From Lachnospiraceae bacterium (GTDB taxonomy: Bacteria > Bacillota > Clostridia > Lachnospirales > Lachnospiraceae): a DNA stretch of 37,360 nt. A program made the translations under genes and the position numbers. Shown one piece after another: positions 7,838 to 15,398 of this stretch (position 1 is the stretch's first letter; each line of letters begins with the position of its first letter). Where the stretch lies: positions 1-37,360 of the forward strand of contig JAILRI010000173.1 of the NCBI GenBank assembly GCA_024698555.1. Reading direction: 5' to 3'. A model generated the notes under the pieces. It saw nothing but the letters and a program-made list of their open reading frames with translations, ran no database searches and was not told the origin of the DNA.

Positions 7838-8996
7838 TTCTGTAAAAAGAACTCTTTTCAGTAATTATGATGTCGTTCTGGTGATGCTCTGCATCTTTCT
7901 GGGCGTATTCGGGCTGGTAATGATCTACAGTACGAGTTCATACAACGCCGCGAGATATTACGGTGACGCCAAGCTGTATTTTAACAGACAGGGTCTGTTT
8001 CTCATCATCGGCTTTTTCGCCATGATAGTTGTATCACAGATCGATTACAGATGGTATATAAAGCCATGGTTCGGCATTACGTGGCTTCGTCCTATACTGA
8101 TCCTGTATATCCTTTGCCTGGGAATGCAGGTGTATGTACTTGTAAACGGTTATTCAGCGGGCGGATCCTCCAGATGGATCATGATACGCGGTATCGGTAC
8201 TTTTCAGCCCTCCGAGGTCACGAAGATCTGCTTTATAGTGGTGGTGGCATATCTGGCGCAGAAGGCTCCCAAAAGGATGAACTATCTGTCGGGATATCTG
8301 GTGGTGGTAGCGGCCATGGCTCCGCTGCTCGTACTTGTGGCCAGGCAGAACCTGTCCACAGCAATTATCATGGCAGGTATCCTTACGGTCATATGTTTTG
8401 TTGTTTCCAGAAAAAAAGCATATTATGCCATAGTGTTTATGCTGCTGGCCGGATTCGCCGCGGTGTTTGTCATGATGGCCGGATACAGGGCGGAGCGTAT
8501 TGAAAACTGGCTTCATCCCGAAAACCTTGAAAGCGGATCGCAGATACTTTCCGGATTATATGCCATCGCTTCGGGTGGACTCTGGGGCAAAGGTCTGGGA
8601 GAGAGTATAGAGAAACTCGGCTATATTCCTGAAGTTCACACGGACATGATCTTTACCGTCATATGTGAGGAACTCGGGATCTTCGGAGGCATACTGGTCA
8701 TTGCTACAGTGCTGTTTATGCTGTGGAGGCTGATGCTCATAGCCATTAACGCTCCGGATATGTACGGCGGACTGATCGCTGCGGGCGTGCTGTCACACAT
8801 AGCGCTGCAGGTTCTGCTGAATATAGCGGTAGTTACAAACAGTGTGCCGGCTACAGGCATTCCCTTCCCGTTTATAAGCTATGGCGGAAGCTCTCTGCTG
8901 GTGTTGATGGCGGAAATGGGGATCGCTTTATCGGTTTCAAAATATACGGTCAGGGAAGTTCCTAATGAAGAAGTTGAGCAGGTATACCAAGCTTAG
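7827..8996 (+). CDS. ftsW: Septal peptidoglycan glycosyltransferase FtsW
   Basis: FtsW is the SEDS-family enzyme that polymerises lipid II at the septum, partnered with the class B PBP. The 389-residue product is polytopic, with about ten membrane segments. It has the SEDS signatures SSRWIMIRGIGTFQPSE, LGYIPEVHTDMIFTVICEELG (with the catalytic-loop aspartate) and GIPFPFISYGGSS. The start overlaps the end of murD and follows AAGGAG, suggesting coupled translation. It overlaps divIB by 32 nt. murG, often found next to ftsW, is absent here. RodA is the alternative, but the context favours FtsW. Confidence 0.9.
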   Translation: MRSNSVKRTLFSNYDVVLVMLCIFLGVFGLVMIYSTSSYNAARYYGDAKLYFNRQGLFLIIGFFAMIVVSQIDYRWYIKPWFGITWLRPILILYILCLGMQVYVLVNGYSAGGSSRWIMIRGIGTFQPSEVTKICFIVVVAYLAQKAPKRMNYLSGYLVVVAAMAPLLVLVARQNLSTAIIMAGILTVICFVVSRKKAYYAIVFMLLAGFAAVFVMMAGYRAERIENWLHPENLESGSQILSGLYAIASGGLWGKGLGESIEKLGYIPEVHTDMIFTVICEELGIFGGILVIATVLFMLWRLMLIAINAPDMYGGLIAAGVLSHIALQVLLNIAVVTNSVPATGIPFPFISYGGSSLLVLMAEMGIALSVSKYTVREVPNEEVEQVYQA

Positions 8997-9693
8997 TATT
9001 GTTTTTATAATAGTCTGCGGCATAGCCGCATTTCTGGTGACTTTCCGCCTGAAAAACATCTCTTTGAAGAACGGCACCATTTACAGCGATGATGAGATAA
9101 AAAACAGGCTTTTTGACAACAGCAGGATAGATCACAATACTTATCTTTTTGCATGGAAGGTCAATCATTCCTCCAAATACAGATACCCGTTTATCGAAAA
9201 GATTGATGTGGAGGTCATTGACAACAGCTCCGTGATCATTTATGCATACGGCAAAGCGGTTATCGGATGCGTTGAACATATGGGGCAGTATATGCATTTT
9301 GACCGTGAAGGCGTGGTGGTGGAGAGTGATTCAAAACCCCTTGAAGGGATACCTCTTATCGAGGGACTTGAGTTTGAAAATGTGGTAAAGGGCAAAAAAC
9401 TGGAAATGGGCGATTCACAGCTCTTTGACAGATTATTGTCCCTGATCATGAGACTGAAGCAGAAGGAGATAGTGGTTCAGAACATTGTATTCGGGCTCAG
9501 GGACGATATCACCTTAAAGATCGATGGCAATGAAGTATTGCTGGGCAATGATGACGACTATGATTACAGGATAAACAATCTGGGGGCTGTCATGGAGGCT
9601 GTTGAAAGTAACAAGGGAAATGGAAAATACCGCTACGATATGAGAAATTACAACGAAAAAAATCAGGAATTATCCGTAAGAAGGCTAGAGTAG
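8965..9693 (+). CDS. divIB: Cell division protein DivIB/FtsQ
   Basis: This 242-residue bitopic protein has one N-terminal helix (about 9-27) and an extracellular part. It starts with a POTRA-like stretch (LKNISLKNGTIYSDDEIKNR) and then shows the pattern VEVIDNSSVIIYAYGKAVIG followed by FDREGVVVESD, typical of FtsQ/DivIB proteins. It stabilises the FtsL-FtsW-PBP septal complex. Translation starts inside the ftsW end, so it is coupled. Sequence conservation in this family is low, and the call rests on the helix plus strand pattern and on the position between ftsW and ftsZ. Confidence 0.85.
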   Translation: MKKLSRYTKLSIVFIIVCGIAAFLVTFRLKNISLKNGTIYSDDEIKNRLFDNSRIDHNTYLFAWKVNHSSKYRYPFIEKIDVEVIDNSSVIIYAYGKAVIGCVEHMGQYMHFDREGVVVESDSKPLEGIPLIEGLEFENVVKGKKLEMGDSQLFDRLLSLIMRLKQKEIVVQNIVFGLRDDITLKIDGNEVLLGNDDDYDYRINNLGAVMEAVESNKGNGKYRYDMRNYNEKNQELSVRRLE

Positions 9694-9707
9694 CAGATAA
9701 AAAAATT

Positions 9708-9733
9708 AAATAAAGATTTTTTATTTGTTTTTT
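9708..9733 (+). terminator. Weak A-U hairpin after divIB
   Basis: AAATAAA (9708-9714) and TTTATTT (9720-9726) flank a 5-nt loop and are followed by a T run broken by one G. All pairs are A-U, so termination would be leaky. It lies directly ahead of the ftsZ promoter and may separate the two units. Confidence 0.4.
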
Positions 9734-9745
9734 CGTGATTTTTTC

Positions 9746-9774
9746 TTGATTATTATACCGAATATATGTAATAT
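9746..9774 (+). promoter_or_regulatory. ftsZ promoter
   Basis: TTGATT (9746-9751), 17 nt, TAATAT (9769-9774): the same hexamers and spacing as the mraZ promoter. The start would be near 9781, just before the AAGGAGG site at 9792-9798. No GTGG boxes are seen here. Confidence 0.7.
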
Positions 9775-9806
9775 ATTAAATATAGTTACTTAAGGAGGAC
9801 AAAAAG

Positions 9807-11021
9807 GTGCTCGAGATTTTACAGGAAGATAACGGCTCATTGGCAAAGATCATAGTTGTTGGGGTTGGCGGAGCTGGTAATAACGCTGTAAACCGCATGA
9901 TAGATGAGAAGATCATGGGCGTGGATTTTATCTGCGTCAATACTGATAAACAGGCACTTAAAGCATGCCGTACCGAGAATACGATCGTTATCGGTGAAAA
10001 GCTTACAAAGGGTCTGGGTGCCGGCGGGCGTCCCGAGATGGGTGCCAAAGCTGCCGAAGAGAGCCTCGAGGAAGTAGTTGAGGCTGTAAAAGGCGCCAAT
10101 ATGGTATTTGTTACCTGCGGCATGGGCGGCGGTACCGGAACCGGAGCTGCTCCCGTTATTGCGAAAGCATGCAAGGATATGGGGATCCTCACAGTTGGTA
10201 TCGTTACCAAGCCTTTTGATTTTGAAGGTCCCAAGCGTATGGAAAATGCCCTGAACGGTATTGCCAATCTTCGCGAGAGTGTAGATACCCTGATCGTCAT
10301 TCCGAATAACAAGCTTCTTGAAATTTCGGACCGCAATACCAAGATGAAGGATTCCTTCAGGATGGCAGACGGAGTTCTTCATCAGGGCGTGCAGGGCATA
10401 ACCGCCCTTATCAATGAAAACTCCATTATCAATCTGGACTTTGCGGATGTATGTTCCGTAATGAGAGACAAGGGAGTCGCTCATATCGGTATCGGAGCTG
10501 CTACAGGTGACAACAAGTGTCTTGACGCGGTTGAGATGGCTATTCATTCACCGCTCCTTGAAACTTCCATCGATGAGGCTGAAAGTGTTATCATTCATTT
10601 CAGCGGTGATATAGGCATCCACGAATGTGATGAAGCTGCACATATGGTAACCGACAGGCTCGGTGAAAACGCGAATGTCATCTTCGGTCTTTCCATTCCG
10701 GATGATGACGAGGGTGTGGTTTCTGTAACTGTTATCGCTACCGGGATTTCAGAGGTTGGTATTCCTTCACGTGAAGAGATCGGCAGCGCTTCTGCTTCCG
10801 AAAATAAAGTATCCGCTCTTGACCAGTACTTAAGACCTTCGGGCAGGACCGGCTCGGCTTCTTCAGTTACTTCCCGTACAGGAAGTTCATCCGCCGGAAA
10901 CACTTCAGGAGGCAGAAAGACTGCTCAGACGACGGCTCAGACAGCTGCCGCCGCGGATACGGACAAAAAGGAACCTCCCGTTAATATTCCTGCGTTCCTT
11001 CTCAAAAAGGGTGGCAAATAA
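9807..11021 (+). CDS. ftsZ: Cell division GTPase FtsZ
   Basis: FtsZ polymerises into the Z-ring that organises septation. The 404-residue product has the tubulin signature GMGGGTGTG (residues 105-113), the N-terminal nucleotide motif VVGVGGAGNNAVNRM, and the T7-loop region (INLDFADVCSVM). A variable Ser/Thr/Gly/Ala-rich linker (about 325-390) leads to the C-terminal peptide VNIPAFLLKKGGK, which resembles the usual DIPAFL core that binds FtsA, SepF or ZipA-type partners. The GTG start follows a strong AAGGAGG. It has its own promoter, and a hairpin after its stop separates it from the antiporter genes. Confidence 0.98.
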   Translation: MLEILQEDNGSLAKIIVVGVGGAGNNAVNRMIDEKIMGVDFICVNTDKQALKACRTENTIVIGEKLTKGLGAGGRPEMGAKAAEESLEEVVEAVKGANMVFVTCGMGGGTGTGAAPVIAKACKDMGILTVGIVTKPFDFEGPKRMENALNGIANLRESVDTLIVIPNNKLLEISDRNTKMKDSFRMADGVLHQGVQGITALINENSIINLDFADVCSVMRDKGVAHIGIGAATGDNKCLDAVEMAIHSPLLETSIDEAESVIIHFSGDIGIHECDEAAHMVTDRLGENANVIFGLSIPDDDEGVVSVTVIATGISEVGIPSREEIGSASASENKVSALDQYLRPSGRTGSASSVTSRTGSSSAGNTSGGRKTAQTTAQTAAAADTDKKEPPVNIPAFLLKKGGK

Positions 11022-11031
11022 AGATAATAAC

Positions 11032-11060
11032 GGCCTGGTACAGAGATGTATCAGGTCTTT
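11032..11060 (+). terminator. Hairpin between ftsZ and mrpE (attenuator-like)
   Basis: An 11-bp stem (11032-11042 with 11047-11057, including two G-U pairs) is closed by a GAGA tetraloop of the GNRA class and followed by only three T before CATT. It probably lowers transcription of the antiporter genes relative to ftsZ, or protects the ftsZ mRNA end. Confidence 0.55.
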
Positions 11061-11075
11061 CATTGGAGGGACATC

Positions 11076-11540
11076 ATGTTTATCCTTCTGCTGGCTTTAT
11101 GGATCGTCTTTAACGGGAAATTTACCTGGGAGATATTTATCATTGGAGCGATCCTGTCCGGTCTGGTATGCTTTTTTCTGGTAAAGTTTGCCGGCTATTC
11201 TTTTAAAAAAGAATTTAAAGCCATTAAGCTGATACCTGATCTTTTATCATATGCGGGTATTCTTCTGATTGAGATCCTGAAGTGTAATTTTGCGGTAATA
11301 GGGATCACGCTGTTCAGACCGCGCGGCATAAAGCCTGTGATAGTACATTTTAAAACACGTATCAGGTCTAAGGTGTTAAAGGTTATACTTGCGAATTCCA
11401 TTACACTTACGCCCGGAACCATAACAGCTTCGCTTCATGATGATGAGTTTTATGTTCATTGTCTGGATCGGGCCTTTGCCGAAGGGATCGAGTCATCAGT
11501 GTTTGTCCGCAGGCTTGAGAGGATGGAGGAGCGCTTATGA
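11076..11540 (+). CDS. mrpE: Mrp/Mnh-type antiporter subunit E
   Basis: This 154-residue membrane protein matches the MnhE/MrpE family: two or three N-terminal helices (LLLALWIVFNGKFTWEIFIIG onward), then a cytoplasmic domain with ILLIEILKCNFAVIGITLF, LKVILANSITLTPGTITASL and DDEFYVHCLDR, all family hallmarks. Subunit E is part of the multisubunit cation/proton antiporter that exports sodium. The ATG at 11076 was chosen over one at 11046 because TTGGAGGG lies just before it; the upstream ATG lies in the hairpin loop. Its stop overlaps the start of mrpF. Confidence 0.88.
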   Translation: MFILLLALWIVFNGKFTWEIFIIGAILSGLVCFFLVKFAGYSFKKEFKAIKLIPDLLSYAGILLIEILKCNFAVIGITLFRPRGIKPVIVHFKTRIRSKVLKVILANSITLTPGTITASLHDDEFYVHCLDRAFAEGIESSVFVRRLERMEERL

Positions 11541-11914
11541 GTCCTTTCATAACATATTTGCTTACCGGAGCCGTTATACTGTTTATCGTTCTGATAGCGG
11601 CCTGCTTTATCAGGGCTGTCATCGGGCCTACGGTAGCTGACCGTATAGTCTGCATCAATATGATCGGAACTTATGTGATCATGATCATCGCGGTTCTCAC
11701 CATACTTCTTCATGAGTCCTGGCTGGCGGATATAGCCTCGATATATGCTATGATCAGCTTTCTGGCTGTGGTGGTGCTTACCAAAATCTATATCGGTGTT
11801 TACCGTGAGGCACAGAACCGGAAAACAGATAGTGGAACCGTAAAGAAAGATCGTTCGTCTAAAAAAAAGAAAGGCACTTTAAAAGAGCCGGCAGGGAGTG
11901 ATAGTATTTGGTAA
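11537..11914 (+). CDS. mrpF: Mrp/Mnh-type antiporter subunit F
   Basis: This 125-residue protein has three membrane helices and the MnhF motif RAVIGPTVADRIVCINMIGT, followed by WLADIASIYAMISFLAVVVLTK. It is a small membrane subunit of the Mrp antiporter. The start overlaps the mrpE stop by 4 nt (ATGA), so translation is coupled. The C-terminal 35 residues are a lysine- and serine-rich cytoplasmic tail that is longer than in most family members. Confidence 0.88.
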   Translation: MSPFITYLLTGAVILFIVLIAACFIRAVIGPTVADRIVCINMIGTYVIMIIAVLTILLHESWLADIASIYAMISFLAVVVLTKIYIGVYREAQNRKTDSGTVKKDRSSKKKKGTLKEPAGSDSIW

Positions 11915-12267
11915 GAGAGATCATCGCGGCTGTGCTGATAGTCATAGGCGCAGTATTTTCCATAGTTTCGGTATTCGGAGTGTTCAGGTTCGGCTATGTG
12001 CTTAACCGTATGCATTCGGCAGCGATGGGCGATACAGTCGGTATTCTGTTTGTCATGATCGGACTGGTCGTTTTAAGCGGTTTTAACTTTACTTCGCTGA
12101 AGCTGATCGTCATCATTCTGTTTTTCTGGCTGGCCGGTCCGGTTTCGTCACATCTGCTGGCGAACCTTACGGGAAGCGTTGATAAGGAACATATACCTGA
12201 GATCGTTGATATTGACGGTTCCGGGTCAGATAATACAACTAAAAGGAGAGTAAAACCAAATGAGTAA
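11908..12267 (+). CDS. mrpG: Mrp/Mnh-type antiporter subunit G
   Basis: This 119-residue membrane protein has three helices and matches the MnhG/MrpG family by VFGVFRFGYVLNRMHSAAMGDTVG followed by LKLIVIILFFWLAGPVSSHLLA. It starts at TTG inside the end of mrpF and has AGGGAG about 10 nt upstream. Its tail overlaps the next gene by 8 nt. Subunits A-D, which carry the proton and sodium translocation paths, are not encoded next to E, F and G here; they must be elsewhere, or this three-gene set has another role. Confidence 0.86.
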   Translation: MVREIIAAVLIVIGAVFSIVSVFGVFRFGYVLNRMHSAAMGDTVGILFVMIGLVVLSGFNFTSLKLIVIILFFWLAGPVSSHLLANLTGSVDKEHIPEIVDIDGSGSDNTTKRRVKPNE

Positions 12268-12793
12268 CAACAAAGAAGCAAACAAGGGATTGTCCAAGAA
12301 GCAGATCGTCACTGCCGTGATATGCGGCTGTGTAGTGCTGGCTTTACTGATAGTTATCATTATACTTGACGGGTTGTGGGGAAAGCATCTGTATATACAA
12401 AATGACACAGATAAGAATATTACCAGTATTTCCGTATATTTTGAAGACACCGAGGAAAATATGGTGGATTATCTGTTTGAAGGCGCTGTTGAAAAAGGAC
12501 AGAAGATCGATTTTCCTTACAATGAAAAGATCGAGTATGCCGGGATCGATTATGAATGCGCCATTTATGTTGAGTTTGATGACGGAATGGAATTTGAAGT
12601 GGCCGACGGTACATTCAGGCGGGATTTCAACGGAAATATAAGGCTTCGTTTTTACAAGGAAAAAGACGGATACTTTATCCGTACAAAAGCCGGTGTCGGG
12701 TTGTTTGAGAATACCCACAATACTGATATGAACTCGAAGATCGAGCTTTATTTTAGCGGCGAGGATGCCGGAGATTGGGATTATATAGACTGA
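12260..12793 (+). CDS. Membrane-anchored protein of unknown function
   Basis: No family was recognised for this 177-residue protein. It has a lysine-rich cytoplasmic N-terminus, one membrane helix (about 19-37) and an acidic extracellular part with alternating strand-like segments (KHLYIQNDTDKNITSISVYF, ECAIYVEFDDGMEFEVADG, NIRLRFYKEKDGYFIRT), suggesting a small beta-sandwich domain outside the cell. The start follows AAGGAG at 12242-12247. It overlaps mrpG by 8 nt, and its TGA shares its A with the rimO start (TGATG), so it is translated in the same operon. Confidence 0.75.
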   Translation: MSNNKEANKGLSKKQIVTAVICGCVVLALLIVIIILDGLWGKHLYIQNDTDKNITSISVYFEDTEENMVDYLFEGAVEKGQKIDFPYNEKIEYAGIDYECAIYVEFDDGMEFEVADGTFRRDFNGNIRLRFYKEKDGYFIRTKAGVGLFENTHNTDMNSKIELYFSGEDAGDWDYID

Positions 12794-14115
12794 TGAAGCT
12801 GTTCTTTATTTCACTCGGATGTGATAAAAATCTCGTTGACAGTGAAAAAATGCTCAGGGAACTTAAAGATTCCGGAATAGAGATCACTGAGGACGAGTAT
12901 CAGGCTGATATCTGTATTGTCAATACCTGCTGTTTTATAGGCGATGCCAAGCAGGAATCAATCGAAACTTTGCTGACTATGGCCGGGCTTAAAAAAACAG
13001 CCCGGCTAAAGGTGTTGATCGCAGCCGGATGTCTTGCCCAGCGCTATAAAGACGAGATACTGAAGGAGATTCCCGAAGTAGACGGTGTTCTCGGCACATT
13101 TAACTGCGAACGTATCGTCACTCTGTTAAATTCCTGCATTAAAGCTGATGACGGGCTCAAAGTCATTACCGATGAGGTATACCGTGAGAGCCAATACCGA
13201 AGACGATTAAAGAGTGATCTTGAGCATTATTCTTATCTGAAGATTGCCGAGGGGTGTGATAAAAGGTGCACCTACTGTATAATACCGTATGTAAGGGGCA
13301 GATATCGCAGCTTTCCGATTGAAGATCTGGTGAAAGAAGCTGAGGAACTGGCCGGAAACGGTGTGAATGAGCTTATACTCATAGCGCAGGAAACGACTAT
13401 TTACGGGACAGATCTGTACGGACATAAGGCAATCGCCGAACTGATACATGAACTTGCGGCCATTGACGGGATCAGCTGGATAAGGCTCATGTACTGTTAT
13501 CCCGAAGAGGTTTCGGATGAACTGATCGAATGTTTTAAACAGGAAAAAAAGCTGGTGCGTTACATTGATCTGCCTATTCAGCATATTTCCGATCCTGTGC
13601 TTAAAAGGATGGGCAGAAGGACTACCGGAAAGGACATCAGGAATATCATCTTTAAACTAAAAAAGGAGCTTCCCGACCTCATTATACGGACTTCACTGAT
13701 CAGCGGATTTCCGGGGGAAACCGAAGAGGAATTTGAAGAGCTGCTGTCATTTGTGAAGGAAGGGTGTCTGGACAGAGTGGGAGTGTTTACGTTTTCACGG
13801 GAAGAGGGGACACCGGCTTACGCAATGAAACCGCAGATCAGAAAGAACATCCGGGAGCAAAGACGGAAGAAACTGATGCTGGCCCAGCAGGAGATCGTGT
13901 TCGATAAAAACAGTTCGATGAACGGCAGAGAGCTTACAGTATGCATTGACGGTTATCTCCCCGATGAAGGTGTTTATATCGGACGATCCTATATGGATGC
14001 ACCGGGGATCGATGGGTGTATATTCTTAAAATGCGACAGGGAACTTATAACTGGGACATTTGTAACGGCCACGATAAGCGGGGCCAGAGGATATGATCTG
14101 CTTGGCAGCTGTTAA
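12793..14115 (+). CDS. rimO: Ribosomal protein S12 methylthiotransferase RimO
   Basis: RimO is a radical-SAM enzyme that adds a methylthio group to a conserved aspartate of ribosomal protein S12. The 440-residue product has the N-terminal MTTase domain with cluster cysteines Cys10 (LGCDKN), Cys46 (NTCCF) and Cys80 (AAGCLAQ), the radical-SAM motif CDKRCTYC (Cys155, Cys159, Cys162), and a C-terminal TRAM domain. MKLFFISLGCDKN is the usual start of RimO and separates it from MiaB. Translation restarts at TGATG from the preceding gene; an in-frame TTG at 12775 is unlikely. It lies 9 nt before pgsA. Confidence 0.95.
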   Translation: MKLFFISLGCDKNLVDSEKMLRELKDSGIEITEDEYQADICIVNTCCFIGDAKQESIETLLTMAGLKKTARLKVLIAAGCLAQRYKDEILKEIPEVDGVLGTFNCERIVTLLNSCIKADDGLKVITDEVYRESQYRRRLKSDLEHYSYLKIAEGCDKRCTYCIIPYVRGRYRSFPIEDLVKEAEELAGNGVNELILIAQETTIYGTDLYGHKAIAELIHELAAIDGISWIRLMYCYPEEVSDELIECFKQEKKLVRYIDLPIQHISDPVLKRMGRRTTGKDIRNIIFKLKKELPDLIIRTSLISGFPGETEEEFEELLSFVKEGCLDRVGVFTFSREEGTPAYAMKPQIRKNIREQRRKKLMLAQQEIVFDKNSSMNGRELTVCIDGYLPDEGVYIGRSYMDAPGIDGCIFLKCDRELITGTFVTATISGARGYDLLGSC

Positions 14116-14124
14116 GGAGTATTT

Positions 14125-14667
14125 ATGAATTTACCTAATAAGATCACACTGTTCAGATTTTGTATGATACCGGTCTTTGCCGTTGTTTTTCTTTTACGGC
14201 AGCCCTGGTCGGATCTGACAGCCCTGATCATTTTTCTGGTCGCGGCATTCTCGGATTTTCTGGATGGATATCTTGCACGCAAAAATAATATGGTCACAGA
14301 TTTTGGAAAACTTATGGATCCGCTGGCCGACAAGATGCTTGTAAGTACCGCACTGATATGCTTTGTAGGGATACGTGCCGAATTTCCCGCATGGTGCGCG
14401 ATCATTATTATTGCCAGGGAATTTATTATCAGCGGCTTTAGACAGATAGCCGCTGAAAAGCATGTGATCATCATGGCCAGCTGGTGGGGCAAGATAAAAA
14501 CAGTGGTTCAGATGATCATGTGTGTTTTATTCATATTTACGATCGATGCTGTATGGTATTCGTATGCGCGTTTAGTGTTTATGTGGCTTGCGGCCGCGCT
14601 TACGATAATCTCGCTGGCGGATTATATCATAAAAAACAGGGATGTTATCGATACGTCTAATTTATAA
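14125..14667 (+). CDS. pgsA: CDP-diacylglycerol--glycerol-3-phosphate 3-phosphatidyltransferase
   Basis: PgsA makes phosphatidylglycerol phosphate from CDP-diacylglycerol and glycerol-3-phosphate in the membrane. The 180-residue polytopic product starts MNLPNKITLFRFCMIPVF, typical of the family, and carries the full CDP-alcohol phosphotransferase motif D-x2-DG-x2-AR-x8-G-x3-D-x3-D with Asp44, Asp47, Gly48, Ala51, Arg52, Gly61, Asp65 and Asp69. AAGGAG precedes the ATG. rimO-pgsA is a common order in Firmicutes. Confidence 0.94.
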   Translation: MNLPNKITLFRFCMIPVFAVVFLLRQPWSDLTALIIFLVAAFSDFLDGYLARKNNMVTDFGKLMDPLADKMLVSTALICFVGIRAEFPAWCAIIIIAREFIISGFRQIAAEKHVIIMASWWGKIKTVVQMIMCVLFIFTIDAVWYSYARLVFMWLAAALTIISLADYIIKNRDVIDTSNL

Positions 14668-14777
14668 AATAAAGATAATACCATTTATATGACAAAGAAA
14701 TAACACACTTGTGACATACTTCGCCTTTAAATTCACATTGGGATATTGTCTACATTTTCAGGCGGAGGTGACAAGGG

Positions 14778-15338
14778 TTGAAACGGTCCGGATATGCTTG
14801 TTTGACTGTTTTACTGTGCATTTTTCTTTGCATGGCTGTTTCTTCATGCACTTCAAAGCCCAAACCGGATCCGGGTCTTCAGATCACAGAAAGTCCGGAA
14901 CCGACCGGTTCCGATACAGAGCCTGAACTTACCAAGACTGTGCAGAATCAGGACAAGACTGAGGTTATCACACTCAGGTATTATGTAGTGAACGGCAATG
15001 GCCAGCTGGAGCGTGCCACATCTCTTGTAAAAGGCGGCACACAGATAACTCCCGAACTTGTACTCGATTTTTTACTTGATTCGCTTGAAGATGAATCGAT
15101 AGTTCTCAAAGTCGACGGCATAGAGATCAAAGATAAAGTATGCGTTATCAGCTTTGATGATTCGATATATTCGGTGGCTGCTTCGGGCGCCCGCATGGAG
15201 AACGCGGTTCTTGATGCCATAGCGCAGAGTATTCTGGACAATGTAAAAGATGTCTTAGGGGTCTCGTACAGGATCAAAGGAGATCAATATATTACCGACA
15301 ATAATTCATTTTCAGTGGATTCTGTATACATGGAATAA
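14778..15338 (+). CDS. GerMN-domain lipoprotein
   Basis: This 186-residue protein starts at TTG behind GGAGGTG (14764-14770). It has a lipoprotein signal ending in the lipobox AVSSC, a Pro/Thr-rich linker, and a GerMN domain (about residues 60-180): RYYVVNGNGQLERATSLVKG, DFLLDSLEDES, VCVISFDDSIY, and a last stretch where the family predicts the next strand (VKDVLGVSYRIKGDQ). GerMN domains occur in the germination protein GerM and in lipoproteins near the cell wall. The role is probably extracytoplasmic envelope-related. The 110-nt gap before it holds no clear promoter. An intrinsic terminator follows. Confidence 0.8.
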   Translation: MKRSGYACLTVLLCIFLCMAVSSCTSKPKPDPGLQITESPEPTGSDTEPELTKTVQNQDKTEVITLRYYVVNGNGQLERATSLVKGGTQITPELVLDFLLDSLEDESIVLKVDGIEIKDKVCVISFDDSIYSVAASGARMENAVLDAIAQSILDNVKDVLGVSYRIKGDQYITDNNSFSVDSVYME

Positions 15339-15358
15339 TTACAGGTAATCTTCTTTTA

Positions 15359-15388
15359 CCCCGCATACATGATGTGGGGCATTTTTTT
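15359..15388 (+). terminator. Intrinsic terminator after the GerMN gene
   Basis: CCCCGCAT (15359-15366) pairs with ATGTGGGG (15372-15379), with one G-U pair and a 5-nt loop, followed by CA and seven T (15382-15388). The ribosome binding site of the next gene begins at the next base, so any read-through message carries the hairpin just ahead of that start. Confidence 0.85.
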
Positions 15389-15398
15389 GAGGTGTATT

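Noticed and set aside
9837-10547. Minus-strand frame of 236 codons inside ftsZ
   Set aside because: Complement of a conserved gene; no family match and no ribosome binding site.
14668-14777. Promoter for the GerMN lipoprotein gene
   Set aside because: Several loose hexamers exist but none with good -35, -10 and spacing; the gene may be read from the rimO-pgsA unit.
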